Assembly (NCBI RefSeq): GCF_000759025.1
Contig: NZ_JPOS01000079.1
Location: 124,001-188,000, forward strand
Length of the DNA stretch: 64,000 nt
Source of the DNA: Phaeodactylibacter xiamenensis
GTDB taxonomy: Bacteria; Bacteroidota; Bacteroidia; Chitinophagales; Saprospiraceae
Reading direction: 5' to 3'
In this document: in pieces, positions 17,967 through 27,913 of the stretch
Layout of the letters: each line of letters starts with the position of its first letter
Numbering within the stretch: position 1 is the first letter of the stretch
Program-made: the position numbers and the translations under genes
Notes under the pieces: generated by a model
What the model was told of the DNA's origin: nothing
Database searches by the model: none
The model's input: the letters and a program-made list of their open reading frames with translations, nothing else

Positions 17967-20900
17967 TTGTTTATGTTAAAAAGATGCTTGACCTTATTAT
18001 TAATGCCGCTCCTGGCGCTCCAATTGCTCGGGCAGGCAGACGACGTTAGAGTCGTGCAAAGCGATCAGGGCATGAAACTGGTCGTTAATGGTTCCGACTT
18101 CATGGTGAATGGTATGAACTGGGACTACATCCCTATCGGGACCAATACCGTGAATGCTGGGTTCTGGGAAAAACCGGATGACATTATTAAGGCGGGGCTG
18201 GACGCAGAGATGTCGCTCCTGAAGAATATGAACGTCAACGTGATCCGGCAGTACACCGGCGTGCCCGCCCGGTGGATTCAGTATATTTATGAAAATTATG
18301 GCATTTACACCATGCTCAACCACTCTTTTGGCCGGTATGGGCTTACGTTGGATGGTGTCTGGACGCCGGTTACGCTCTACGATAGCCCGAGAACGCAGGA
18401 ATTCCTGATGAATGAAGTCACTCAACTGGTGGAAGAATATAAAAATACGCCAGGGCTTCTGCTGTACCTGCTGGGTAATGAAAACAACTACGGCCTCTTC
18501 TGGCAGGGAGCCGAAACGGAAGACTTTCCCGATGATCAGGCAAGAATTGATTTTATAGGCGAATCCCGCGGACGTCCCATGTACAAGTTGATGAACGAAG
18601 CGGCCAAAGCCATGAAAGCCATCGACTCCTCCCACCCGGTAGCCATTTGTAATGGTGATGTGCTCTTTATCGACATCATTGCCGAGGAGTGTAAAGACGT
18701 GGACATCTACGGAACAAACACCTACCGGGGTGAGTCCTTCGGTGATATGTTCCAGGTGGTGCAGGACAAGCTGAACAAGCCTATCCTGTTCACCGAGTTC
18801 GGAGCAGATGCTTTCAACGCCATAGAAATGGCCGAAGACCAAAAGATGCAGGCCCATTTTATGGTAGAAAACTGGAAAGAGATATATGCGAATGCTGCGG
18901 GTGTCGGAGGCGTAGGCAATTCTATCGGTGGTTTTACCTTCCAGTTTAGTGATGGCTGGTGGAAATTTGGATTTGATGACCGGGAAAATGCAGACCTGCA
19001 CGACAACAACGCTTCCTGGTCAAACGGCGGATATTACATCGACTATCGGGAAGGCCAGAATAACATGAACGAAGAGTGGTTTGGTATTTGCGCCAAAGGC
19101 CCTACCAACGAGCGCGGTTTGTACACGCTTTACCCAAGAGCCGCTTACTATGCCCTGAAGGAAGCGCATCAGCTAAATCCTTACACTGAAGGCACCACGG
19201 TAGCTTCAATTTATGCTTATTTTGACAACATCCAGCTCATGGATGCCGTGCTCAGAGCGCGGGGCGATAAGGCGGCCTTAGGCAACAACCAAAAACTCAG
19301 CTTGAGCAGTTTCAGGGCTGAACTTGAGACCTTCAATACTGGTGGTACGCTGCTCACAACTCCCGATGCGCCAGATGCAGCGATTCAAAACGACCCGAAC
19401 CTCACGACTTATCCGGATGAATTGGGCTTCGACCATATGCAGTCCTTCTTCTTTGGTGTGGAGGCTAATCCCACTTCAAATCTTAGGGCTACTGCCAATT
19501 TTAACCTGGTTGGCAATGTCGCGGATAACCCAATTGATGAAATTTTCTATGAAAATATCGTACGCGACCGTACCGGGAACAGAAGTGACGGCAATTTAAG
19601 ATTGTACAACGCTGAAGTAGACTGGACCGGAAAGGACTTTGATGCCAGAGCCTTTTACCGGACCGGCCATTATCACTGGCAGTATGAGGGCGACTTCTTT
19701 GGGCTTTACCCGGAAGCCAATTATGGCCCTAACCTGGATATTTACAATGGTGAAATTCTGGGTATGGAAATTGACGGCAAAAATGAATTCAGTGGGCTGA
19801 ATGTGGCTTTCGGCCCTCAGTTGTGGTGGGGCGCCAACCCGGCAGTTCTGGTGAAATACGGCCGTGAAATCAAGCATTTTAAAGTCACAGGGGTCTTCCA
19901 CGAAGATATTGACGATGCCCCCGAATTCGTGACTTCTATTGCCGTGCCCCTGCCTAAAACCCGAAGAGCAACCCTTCATGTAGAACGGGAATTAGGCCCT
20001 CTGGATATCGAACTAGGTGGTATCTGGGGCGGTTCTCCACTGAACGGGCGAAGCTTTCAGATCGTTCAGGGCGAACCGGGACGATATGAGGTATTCGAGG
20101 ATCAGATTAACCCTTCTGATAACTGGGGCGGCAAAGCCAAGGTTAAGTTTTCAAAAGGGGCATTCAACTGGTATGCGCAGGGCTCTGTAATGGGGCTTGT
20201 CGCCAATGGAGGTTTTGATGCCACCCGCACCTTCACCGGCTGGAGGCTCAAGGACAGCGGCAGCGGCAATATGAACAATTTCCTGACGGGCTTTACCTAC
20301 CTGATCGGTAACTTCCAGATTGCACCTAATTTTATGTGGCAGAAGCCTTTGGTTGATCCTATCCCCGGTGATGTCAGCGGGCCAGGGCGGCTCAGGAATA
20401 TCCTGGACGACCCCTTTGCAGTCAGAGACGGTAACCGGGAAACCATTGCAGGAGAGCTGCTGATCACGTTCGACCCTACGCCAGGTACCTGGATGTACGA
20501 TTGGGACAGTGACCGTTCGGAAGATGCCAAGTTCGCGATGAGCGCTGGCTTCGTTTACCGCCACCTGCCCACTTCTATGGATGCAGCTATTGGCTTCCTG
20601 GGTAATCGTACTTCCTTCGCGTTTCCCGGCGCGGCACCTGCACAGGACCTTTGGGAATCCAATATCCGGATGGTCTCGAAAGTCAATCCGGACCTGGGGC
20701 TCATCGCCAACATCCTGTTCGGAACAGCTCAGGCTAACGGGGACAGCGACCGGCTGCTTGAACGCTACGCTATGGACCTGCGGGCCATCTACAAGAAGTA
20801 CAAGTTCGTTTCCCAGTTCAAAGTCAATGACTGGGGTCCCTTCGATTACCACCGGGACTTCAACCTTACCTATCCGCTGCAATTGATGGTGGACATATCC

Positions 20901-21113
20901 ACTACGCTGGGCAAACCAGACTGGTACATACTGCCGGGCACTCAGCTGGGCGTACGCTGGACGTGGCGTAGCCTCAACGAGTTCTCTCCCCGCTACCTGC
21001 CCAACCTGACGGCTTCTGAGTTTGCGGAAGAGCCGACCATCAGCCCGGTAGGTTTTGAGAACGGGACCGAATGGGAATTCAGAACTTACCTCCACGTCAA
21101 CATTGGCAAATAA
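17967..21113 (+). CDS. Secreted clan GH-A TIM-barrel glycoside hydrolase (GH2/GH72-like) fused to a putative outer-membrane beta-barrel
   Basis: Signal peptide; NVNVIRQYTG, LLYLLGNENNYGLFW (acid/base Glu) and PILFTEFGADAF (nucleophile Glu) motifs; the C-terminal ~550 aa has alternating amphipathic strands and ends YLHVNIGK. Confidence 0.75.
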   Translation: MFMLKRCLTLLLMPLLALQLLGQADDVRVVQSDQGMKLVVNGSDFMVNGMNWDYIPIGTNTVNAGFWEKPDDIIKAGLDAEMSLLKNMNVNVIRQYTGVPARWIQYIYENYGIYTMLNHSFGRYGLTLDGVWTPVTLYDSPRTQEFLMNEVTQLVEEYKNTPGLLLYLLGNENNYGLFWQGAETEDFPDDQARIDFIGESRGRPMYKLMNEAAKAMKAIDSSHPVAICNGDVLFIDIIAEECKDVDIYGTNTYRGESFGDMFQVVQDKLNKPILFTEFGADAFNAIEMAEDQKMQAHFMVENWKEIYANAAGVGGVGNSIGGFTFQFSDGWWKFGFDDRENADLHDNNASWSNGGYYIDYREGQNNMNEEWFGICAKGPTNERGLYTLYPRAAYYALKEAHQLNPYTEGTTVASIYAYFDNIQLMDAVLRARGDKAALGNNQKLSLSSFRAELETFNTGGTLLTTPDAPDAAIQNDPNLTTYPDELGFDHMQSFFFGVEANPTSNLRATANFNLVGNVADNPIDEIFYENIVRDRTGNRSDGNLRLYNAEVDWTGKDFDARAFYRTGHYHWQYEGDFFGLYPEANYGPNLDIYNGEILGMEIDGKNEFSGLNVAFGPQLWWGANPAVLVKYGREIKHFKVTGVFHEDIDDAPEFVTSIAVPLPKTRRATLHVERELGPLDIELGGIWGGSPLNGRSFQIVQGEPGRYEVFEDQINPSDNWGGKAKVKFSKGAFNWYAQGSVMGLVANGGFDATRTFTGWRLKDSGSGNMNNFLTGFTYLIGNFQIAPNFMWQKPLVDPIPGDVSGPGRLRNILDDPFAVRDGNRETIAGELLITFDPTPGTWMYDWDSDRSEDAKFAMSAGFVYRHLPTSMDAAIGFLGNRTSFAFPGAAPAQDLWESNIRMVSKVNPDLGLIANILFGTAQANGDSDRLLERYAMDLRAIYKKYKFVSQFKVNDWGPFDYHRDFNLTYPLQLMVDISTTLGKPDWYILPGTQLGVRWTWRSLNEFSPRYLPNLTASEFAEEPTISPVGFENGTEWEFRTYLHVNIGK

Positions 21114-21137
21114 CTGCCATTTTGAAAAAATAAAGCC

Positions 21138-23537
21138 ATGAAGAATATAGTCATGAAACTTAATATCCTACTTTTATTTGGGCTGGTGCTGGTCCTTAGC
21201 AATTGCACAAGAGACCTCTCCGAAGAGGCAAAACCTGCTACTTTCCCAGCTAACGGGGATGTATACATTGACGGGTTTAGCCCGGGCCTGGAATACCTGC
21301 CCTTCGGTGACTCTTACTTTGAAGCGTTTTCCGTAGACGAGCAGACCGTATACGAAGGCGAATCCGCCATGCGATTTGACGTGCCTAATGTCGGGGACCC
21401 GGACGGAGCTTATGCCGGCGCTATATTCCCGGACTACGGCGGGCGTGACCTTTCCGGTTTCGATGCCCTCACGTTCTGGGCGAAAGCCAGTCAGGCCGCT
21501 AACATCAATGAAATTGGTTTTGGACAAGACTTTGCAGAAAATAAGTATGAGGTCACCCTCCTTAACCTGGAGCTGACCACCAACTGGCGTCAGTACACCA
21601 TCGCCATTCCCGATCCTTCCAAGCTGACGGAGGTCGATGGCTTGTTTTGGTACTCGGAAGGCCCGGAAGACGGCGTAGGCTATTCCTTCTGGATAGATGA
21701 GTTGAAATTCGAAAAGACCGGGAAAGTAGCCCAGCTCCGGCCCGCTATTTTTGAAGGCACAGAAGCTGCGGTTCAGACTTTTGTAGGGGTATCCACTAGT
21801 GTTGCCGGCCTGCAGCAAACCGTCAATTTGGGCAATGGCAGAGACCAAACCATTGCGGTCGCACCCAGTTACTTTGAATTCACGTCTTCTGACCCCGGCG
21901 TAGCCACGGTTGATGCTGCAGGCAATATCCTGGGCATAAGCCCGGGCGAAGCAGTCATCACCGCCACTTTAAATGGAGTGGAAGCAGCGGGTTCTGCCAC
22001 CGTGACCGTCACAGGCGAGTTTAACGGCGCTCCTACGCCTACTCAGGACCCCGCTGATGTCATTTCCATCTTTTCGGATGCGTATACCAATGAACCGGTA
22101 GACTATTATAACGGTTACTGGGCTCCCTTCCAGACCACTCAGGGGCAAGATGATATCAATATTGCCGGTGATAATATTATTTTCTACCGAGAGCTGAATT
22201 TCGTGGGCATACAGTTTCTGGACGATGCCCCAACGATCGATGCCTCCTCCATGACCCATCTCCACATCGACATTCAGCCCAGAGAGCCGGTGGAGCCAGG
22301 TGACTATCTGAACATACAGGTTGCTGACGTTGGCCCGGACAATACATTCGGTACCGGTGATGATTCTTCCGGCGAAATTTCAATTCCTGGTTCCAGTCTG
22401 ACCGAGGGGGAATGGTATAGCCTTGATGTGCCGTTTTCGGATTTGGGAGGGCTGACTGGCCGGTCTAATTTAGCGCAGGTCATCTTCGTTTCTGACGCCA
22501 CTATATCCAGTATCTACGTGGATAATGTCTACTTTTATAATGACGGAGGATCAGGTGGCCCTACTGGTCCAACCATGGCTGCTCCGGCACCAACAGCGGG
22601 TGCTGCGGATGTGATTTCCATCTTTAGCGATGCCTATACGAATATCAATTCCAACCTGAACCCGGACTGGGGGCAGGGCACTCAGGTTTCCCAGGTGAGC
22701 ATTGAGGGCAACAACACCCTACTCTACACCGGGCTGAATTTCCAGGGGCTGGAATTAGAGAGCAGCACCGATGTAAGCGAAATGGAATTCCTGCACATTG
22801 ATTACTGGACGGAAAATTCTTCTGCTCTGAACGCTTTCCTGATCAGCACCGGGCCTACTGAAACGGCGAGTGCATTGCCCGTGCCTACATCCGGATGGGC
22901 CAGCGTGGACATTCCGCTGGGTGATTTCTCACCTGTGGACCTGGCAGATATTATTCAAATGAAGTTTGATGGCAACGGCGATATCTATCTGGATAATATC
23001 TACTTCTACAAATCCTCAGGTGGCGGAGGAGATGAGCCGACTACGGCTGCACCAACGCCAACCCAGGATGCCGCAAATGTGATTTCCATGTTTAGCAATG
23101 CCTACACCAACGTAGGGGTGGATACCTGGAGGACAGACTGGTCGTCCGCGACACTGGAAGATGTTCAGGTGGCGGGCAACGATGTGAAGTTGTACACGGC
23201 CCTCGACTTTGTCGGCATTGAAACCACCGGTGGAAATCTAATTGATGCTTCTTCCATGACGCATTTCCATGTAGATGTATGGACACCGAACATGACCACC
23301 TTCCGGATCAAACTGGTGGACTTTGGTGCCGATGGTGGCTTTGATGGAGGAGACGACAGCGAGTTTGAGTTAATCTTCGACAATCTCGCTCAGGGGCAAT
23401 GGGTGTCCTATGATATCCCACTTTCGGACTTTGAGGGTCTGACCAGTACAACAAATCTGGCGCAGCTCATCTTCTCCGGACTACCCGCTGGCGGTGGAAC
23501 TCTTTATGTCGACAATGTCTATTACTATCAGCAGTAG
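21138..23537 (+). CDS. Lipoprotein with carbohydrate-binding-like repeats and a Big-like domain; putative surface glycan-binding protein
   Basis: Lipobox LVLVLSNC; Big-like VAVAPSYFEFTSSDPGVATVDAAGNILGISPGEAVITATLNG; three repeats starting (A/P)PTPTQD/AADVIS(I/M)FS(D/N)AYTN and ending IYVDNVYFY. Confidence 0.8.
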   Translation: MKNIVMKLNILLLFGLVLVLSNCTRDLSEEAKPATFPANGDVYIDGFSPGLEYLPFGDSYFEAFSVDEQTVYEGESAMRFDVPNVGDPDGAYAGAIFPDYGGRDLSGFDALTFWAKASQAANINEIGFGQDFAENKYEVTLLNLELTTNWRQYTIAIPDPSKLTEVDGLFWYSEGPEDGVGYSFWIDELKFEKTGKVAQLRPAIFEGTEAAVQTFVGVSTSVAGLQQTVNLGNGRDQTIAVAPSYFEFTSSDPGVATVDAAGNILGISPGEAVITATLNGVEAAGSATVTVTGEFNGAPTPTQDPADVISIFSDAYTNEPVDYYNGYWAPFQTTQGQDDINIAGDNIIFYRELNFVGIQFLDDAPTIDASSMTHLHIDIQPREPVEPGDYLNIQVADVGPDNTFGTGDDSSGEISIPGSSLTEGEWYSLDVPFSDLGGLTGRSNLAQVIFVSDATISSIYVDNVYFYNDGGSGGPTGPTMAAPAPTAGAADVISIFSDAYTNINSNLNPDWGQGTQVSQVSIEGNNTLLYTGLNFQGLELESSTDVSEMEFLHIDYWTENSSALNAFLISTGPTETASALPVPTSGWASVDIPLGDFSPVDLADIIQMKFDGNGDIYLDNIYFYKSSGGGGDEPTTAAPTPTQDAANVISMFSNAYTNVGVDTWRTDWSSATLEDVQVAGNDVKLYTALDFVGIETTGGNLIDASSMTHFHVDVWTPNMTTFRIKLVDFGADGGFDGGDDSEFELIFDNLAQGQWVSYDIPLSDFEGLTSTTNLAQLIFSGLPAGGGTLYVDNVYYYQQ

Positions 23538-23567
23538 TCATTGCAAATGCTAACCAATTAAAAAGAA

Positions 23568-24425
23568 ATGAAAATGCAGACACCAATTTATAAAACCCGC
23601 AGGCCTGCTATCAGCATCCTTTTTGCATTGGCCCTGGGGCTTTGGTTCACGGCTTGTGAAAACAGCGAAACTCAAACGGTGGTCACCTTCACCGACCTGG
23701 CCTTCGAGGACAATTTTGATACAGACGGCCCGGTTGACGAATCCTCCTGGAATTATGAGCTTGGAAATGGCGTAAACAACGGCCTGCCTGTAGGCTGGGG
23801 CAACAATGAGTTGCAGTACTACACCGACCGCCCGGAAAACATCAAAGTCGAAGGGGGGATGCTGCACATTACTGCGCTCCGGGAAAGCTTTGAGGGCGCT
23901 GCTTTTACCTCCGCTCGTATTACGACTAAAGGTAAAGTGGAACAACGCTACGGCCGCATCGAAGCCCGCATGCAGTTGCCCTGGGGGCAGGGGCTGTGGC
24001 CGGCATTCTGGATGCTGGGCAGCAATATCGATGAAGTCGGCTGGCCGCAGTGTGGCGAAATCGATATCATGGAATACCGCGGACAGGACCCCTCAACCCT
24101 AATTGGCAGCGTACATGGCCCAGGCTACTCCGCCGGAGATGCGGTAAGCAAAGAGTACGTCCTGCCTCAGGACCGGTTTGATACAGGCTTCCATATTTTT
24201 GGTATTGAGTGGGGTCCGGAGTACATCAATTACTATGTGGATGATGTGCTGTACAATCAGATCACCCCCGAGGATGTAGATGGCGAATGGGTCTTTGACC
24301 AGCCGTTTTACATCATCCTGAACCTTGCAGTGGGCGGCAACTTTGTCGGAGCAGTAGGCCCTGATACCGTTTTTCCGCAAACCCTGCTTGTGGACTATGT
24401 CCGGGTCTACAACGGGCCTAACTAA
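23568..24425 (+). CDS. GH16 family beta-glucanase (laminarinase-like), lipoprotein
   Basis: Lipobox-like FTAC; WNYELGNG...GWGNNELQYYTDRPENIKVEGGMLHITA; catalytic motif GEIDIMEYRG. Confidence 0.93.
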   Translation: MKMQTPIYKTRRPAISILFALALGLWFTACENSETQTVVTFTDLAFEDNFDTDGPVDESSWNYELGNGVNNGLPVGWGNNELQYYTDRPENIKVEGGMLHITALRESFEGAAFTSARITTKGKVEQRYGRIEARMQLPWGQGLWPAFWMLGSNIDEVGWPQCGEIDIMEYRGQDPSTLIGSVHGPGYSAGDAVSKEYVLPQDRFDTGFHIFGIEWGPEYINYYVDDVLYNQITPEDVDGEWVFDQPFYIILNLAVGGNFVGAVGPDTVFPQTLLVDYVRVYNGPN

Positions 24426-24455
24426 AGACATCAATTAACATTTGCTAAAAATAAA

Positions 24456-27400
24456 GTGTCAACTTTTATGGGTGACCACCAAACCGCTGCTTCCGTTGAT
24501 ATCCAACGGGTGAACATCAATGGCGAACCTTACTTCAAAATTTCTAACAGCGATGCCATGCGGCCCTTCTTCATGAGCATCGTCAGCGACTCCAATCACT
24601 GGCTTTTTATTGCCAGCAACGGAGGGCTGACGGCAGGCCGGAAAAACTCAGAATACGCGCTGTTCCCTTACTACACCGATGACAAAATCACGGAATCGGT
24701 CGAAGTAACGGGCAGTAAAGCGCTGTTCCGGGTGGACCAAAATGGCAATTCGGTGCTTTGGGAGCCGTTCTCTGTTCGGCAGGAAGGGCAGTACAAGCTG
24801 AGCCGCAACCTCTACAAAAATGTATACGGCAATAAAGTACGCTTTGAGGAGGTGAATCACGATCTGGGCCTCACATTCCAGTATGAATGGAGCTCCAGTG
24901 ACCGCTTTGGCTTTGTACGCCGCTCCGCCCTGATCAACCACAACGAAGCAGCGGTTTCGGTCCACCTGCTGGATGGCATTCAGAATATCCTGCCCTACGG
25001 GGTCAACAGTGAGCTGCAAATGCGCTCCAGCAACCTCGTAGATGCCTACAAAAAGAGCGAGTTGGAAAAAGATGCCGGGCTGGGTATCTATGCCCTCAGC
25101 GCCATCATCGTGGACCGGGCGGAGCCCAGCGAGGCCCTCAAAGCTAATATCGCCTGGTCTTGTGGGCTGGAGTCGCCTACCTACCTGCTGACTTCCCGCC
25201 AACTTGATGCCTTCCGGAAGGGAAAGCCGCTTCAGGAGGAAGTCGATATGCGGGCGGAGAAAGGCGCCTATTTCGTTAGTAAGGAGATGGAGCTGCCCGC
25301 CAAAGGCACCCAGGAGTGGTTGATCATGGCCGATGTCAACAAAAATCATGCGGACATTGCCCGTATTATGCATGAAATTCAGACCAGCCCGAACCTGGCC
25401 ACTGAGATTGAGGAGGACATCCGCAAAGGTACGGACCGGCTTATCGCATTGGATGCTCAGGCCGATGGGCTGCAAATGACGGCGGATGAATTCCGGGATG
25501 CCCGCCACTTCTCCAACGTGCTGTTCAACATCATGCGTGGCGGTATCTTCGATCATCACTACCAGATTGAGAAAGCAGACCTGAGCCTCTACCTGGCGAA
25601 AGCCAACAGGACTGTCTTCAAGGCGGCTCAGCCGATGCTTTCTGAACTGCCGGATACCTTTCCACTCAGCGAGCTGCGCAAGGCCGCTCAAGCTACAGGC
25701 AATACCCATCTACTCCGCCTTTGCCTGGAGTACATGCCCCTGAAGTTCAGCCGCCGTCACGGTGACCCCAGCCGCCCCTGGAACAAATTCTCCATCAATA
25801 CCCGCAGTGAGGTAGATGGCTCGAAGATACTGGACTATGAGGGCAACTGGCGGGACATCTTCCAAAACTGGGAAGCCCTGGCGCATTCTTACCCGCGCTT
25901 CGTGGAGAGCATGGTGCACAAATTCCTCAATGCCACCACCTTCGATGGTTACAATCCCTACCGGGTGACCAAGGATGGCTTCGACTGGGAAACCATCGAG
26001 CCCGATGATGCCTGGTCCTACATCGGTTACTGGGGCGACCATCAGATCATCTACCTGCTGAAGCTGCTGGAATTCTGGGAAAAGCAGTCGCCGGGCGACC
26101 TGCAGCACTACTTTAGCGAAGACCTCTTCGTTTACGCGAATGTGCCCTACAAAATCAAGCCCTTCGAGAAAATCTTGGAAGACTCCAAGGATACCATAGA
26201 GTTTGATCATGAAGCAGATGAGTCAATCCGGCAGAAAAGAGATCAGATTGGGGCCGATGGGGCACTGCTGGCGGATCAGAGCGGGCAAATCTATCAGGTG
26301 AACTTCATTGAAAAAATGTTAGCGGCCCTGCTTGCCAAAATGTCCAACTTCATTCCCGAAGGAGGCATTTGGATGAACACCCAGCGCCCGGAGTGGAATG
26401 ATGCCAATAATGCATTAGTAGGTAACGGGGTGTCAATGGTGACGCTTTACTACATGCGTCGTTTCCTACAGTTTTTTGATGACCTGTTCGCCCAGTCAGA
26501 AGCCCAGTCAGTCAGTGTATCGGCTGAGTTGCTGGACTGCTTCGAAGGGATTGCCAAAGCGCTGGACTCGAATGAAAAACTGTTATCCGGCACCTTCAGC
26601 GATAAAGACCGGATGACCGTGCTACAGGGGCTTGGTCAGGCTGCGAGCCGTTACCGGGCTAAGATATACGATCACGGTTTCTCCGGGCAAAAGCACGAGC
26701 TGAAGCTGGAAGACCTCAAAACGTTTGTTCGCCTCAGCATACGTTACCTGGACCACTCTGTAAAGGCAAATGAGCGAAAGGATGGGCTTTATCATGCTTA
26801 CAACCTCATGGCCGTGGAAGAAGATGGTGGCGTGTCCATCGAATACCTTGATGAAATGCTCGAAGGGCAGGTGGCGGTGCTCAGTGCCGGTTCCTTGTCC
26901 TCAGCGGAGGCGCTTCGGGTGTTGGATGCACTGAAAAACAGTGCCCTCTTCCGACCGGATCAGTACAGCTATATTTTGTACCCCAATAAGGACCTTGGGC
27001 GTTTTATGGCCAAAAACAACATTCCCGCCAAAATGGTGGGCGAGTCCAAACTTCTCCAAAAGCTGGTCGCGGATGGCAATGCCCAAATCCTCTATCAGGA
27101 TGTAAAAGGCGCTTACCACTTCAATGGCAATTTCAAAAACGCCAACGATCTAAAAGTGGCGCTGGATGCCCTGGCGGATACTCAGTACGCTGCATTGGCA
27201 GAAGCCGAGCGCAAGTCTGTGCTTCAGACCTTCGAAAAAGTCTTTAACCACAAAGCCTTCACCGGTCGGTCGGGCACCTTCTTCGGGTACGAAGGGTTGG
27301 GCTCCATCTACTGGCATATGGTTTCCAAGCTGCAGCTGGCCGTACAGGAATGCTGCCTGAAGGCCATCCGTGAGGGGGCAAGCCAGGAAGTGGTTGGCCG

Positions 27401-27911
27401 TTTGCTGGAGCATTACTACGAAATTAATGAGGGCATAGGCGTACACAAATCGCCGGACCTCTACGGGGCTTTTCCTACGGACCCGTACTCGCATACACCG
27501 GCGGGTAAAGGTGCACAGCAGCCGGGTATGACCGGGCAGGTGAAGGAAGATATCCTGAGCCGCTTTGGTGAACTGGGTGTCTTTTTTGAAAAGGGGCAAT
27601 TGCATTTCGACCCCTGTCTGCTCCGTAAGGAAGAGTTCCTGCAGCGGCCACGCACTTTTACCTTCCGCGATGTGGCAGGAGAGGAGCAACAGGCAGAGCT
27701 GGGCGAAGGTACGCTGGCTTTCACCATCTGTCAGGTGCCGGTGCTCTATCAATTGAGAGATGCAGCCGGGATTATGGTGGTCGGCAGTGATGGTACTGTT
27801 CATGCCTCAGAGGAAACCGCTTTAAGCCCTGATTTGAGTAAGGAAGTGTTCGAACGAAGCGGTAAGGTTGCCCGGATTGTCGTGTCGCTGAACCCTAAAG
27901 ATTTGAAATAG
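24456..27911 (+). CDS. GH94/GH149/GH161-like phosphorylase, putative beta-1,3-glucan phosphorylase
   Basis: 1151 aa without signal peptide; MRPFFMSIVSDSNHWLFIASNGGLTAGRKNSEYALFPYYTDDKI and late YGAFPTDPYSHTPAGKGAQQPGMTGQVKEDI resemble this superfamily; genomic context. Confidence 0.7.
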   Translation: MSTFMGDHQTAASVDIQRVNINGEPYFKISNSDAMRPFFMSIVSDSNHWLFIASNGGLTAGRKNSEYALFPYYTDDKITESVEVTGSKALFRVDQNGNSVLWEPFSVRQEGQYKLSRNLYKNVYGNKVRFEEVNHDLGLTFQYEWSSSDRFGFVRRSALINHNEAAVSVHLLDGIQNILPYGVNSELQMRSSNLVDAYKKSELEKDAGLGIYALSAIIVDRAEPSEALKANIAWSCGLESPTYLLTSRQLDAFRKGKPLQEEVDMRAEKGAYFVSKEMELPAKGTQEWLIMADVNKNHADIARIMHEIQTSPNLATEIEEDIRKGTDRLIALDAQADGLQMTADEFRDARHFSNVLFNIMRGGIFDHHYQIEKADLSLYLAKANRTVFKAAQPMLSELPDTFPLSELRKAAQATGNTHLLRLCLEYMPLKFSRRHGDPSRPWNKFSINTRSEVDGSKILDYEGNWRDIFQNWEALAHSYPRFVESMVHKFLNATTFDGYNPYRVTKDGFDWETIEPDDAWSYIGYWGDHQIIYLLKLLEFWEKQSPGDLQHYFSEDLFVYANVPYKIKPFEKILEDSKDTIEFDHEADESIRQKRDQIGADGALLADQSGQIYQVNFIEKMLAALLAKMSNFIPEGGIWMNTQRPEWNDANNALVGNGVSMVTLYYMRRFLQFFDDLFAQSEAQSVSVSAELLDCFEGIAKALDSNEKLLSGTFSDKDRMTVLQGLGQAASRYRAKIYDHGFSGQKHELKLEDLKTFVRLSIRYLDHSVKANERKDGLYHAYNLMAVEEDGGVSIEYLDEMLEGQVAVLSAGSLSSAEALRVLDALKNSALFRPDQYSYILYPNKDLGRFMAKNNIPAKMVGESKLLQKLVADGNAQILYQDVKGAYHFNGNFKNANDLKVALDALADTQYAALAEAERKSVLQTFEKVFNHKAFTGRSGTFFGYEGLGSIYWHMVSKLQLAVQECCLKAIREGASQEVVGRLLEHYYEINEGIGVHKSPDLYGAFPTDPYSHTPAGKGAQQPGMTGQVKEDILSRFGELGVFFEKGQLHFDPCLLRKEEFLQRPRTFTFRDVAGEEQQAELGEGTLAFTICQVPVLYQLRDAAGIMVVGSDGTVHASEETALSPDLSKEVFERSGKVARIVVSLNPKDLK

Positions 27912-27913
27912 CT

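Noticed and set aside
17967-21113. SusC/TonB-dependent receptor
   Set aside because: No plug or TonB-box-like region is visible, and the N-terminus is a glycosidase TIM barrel.
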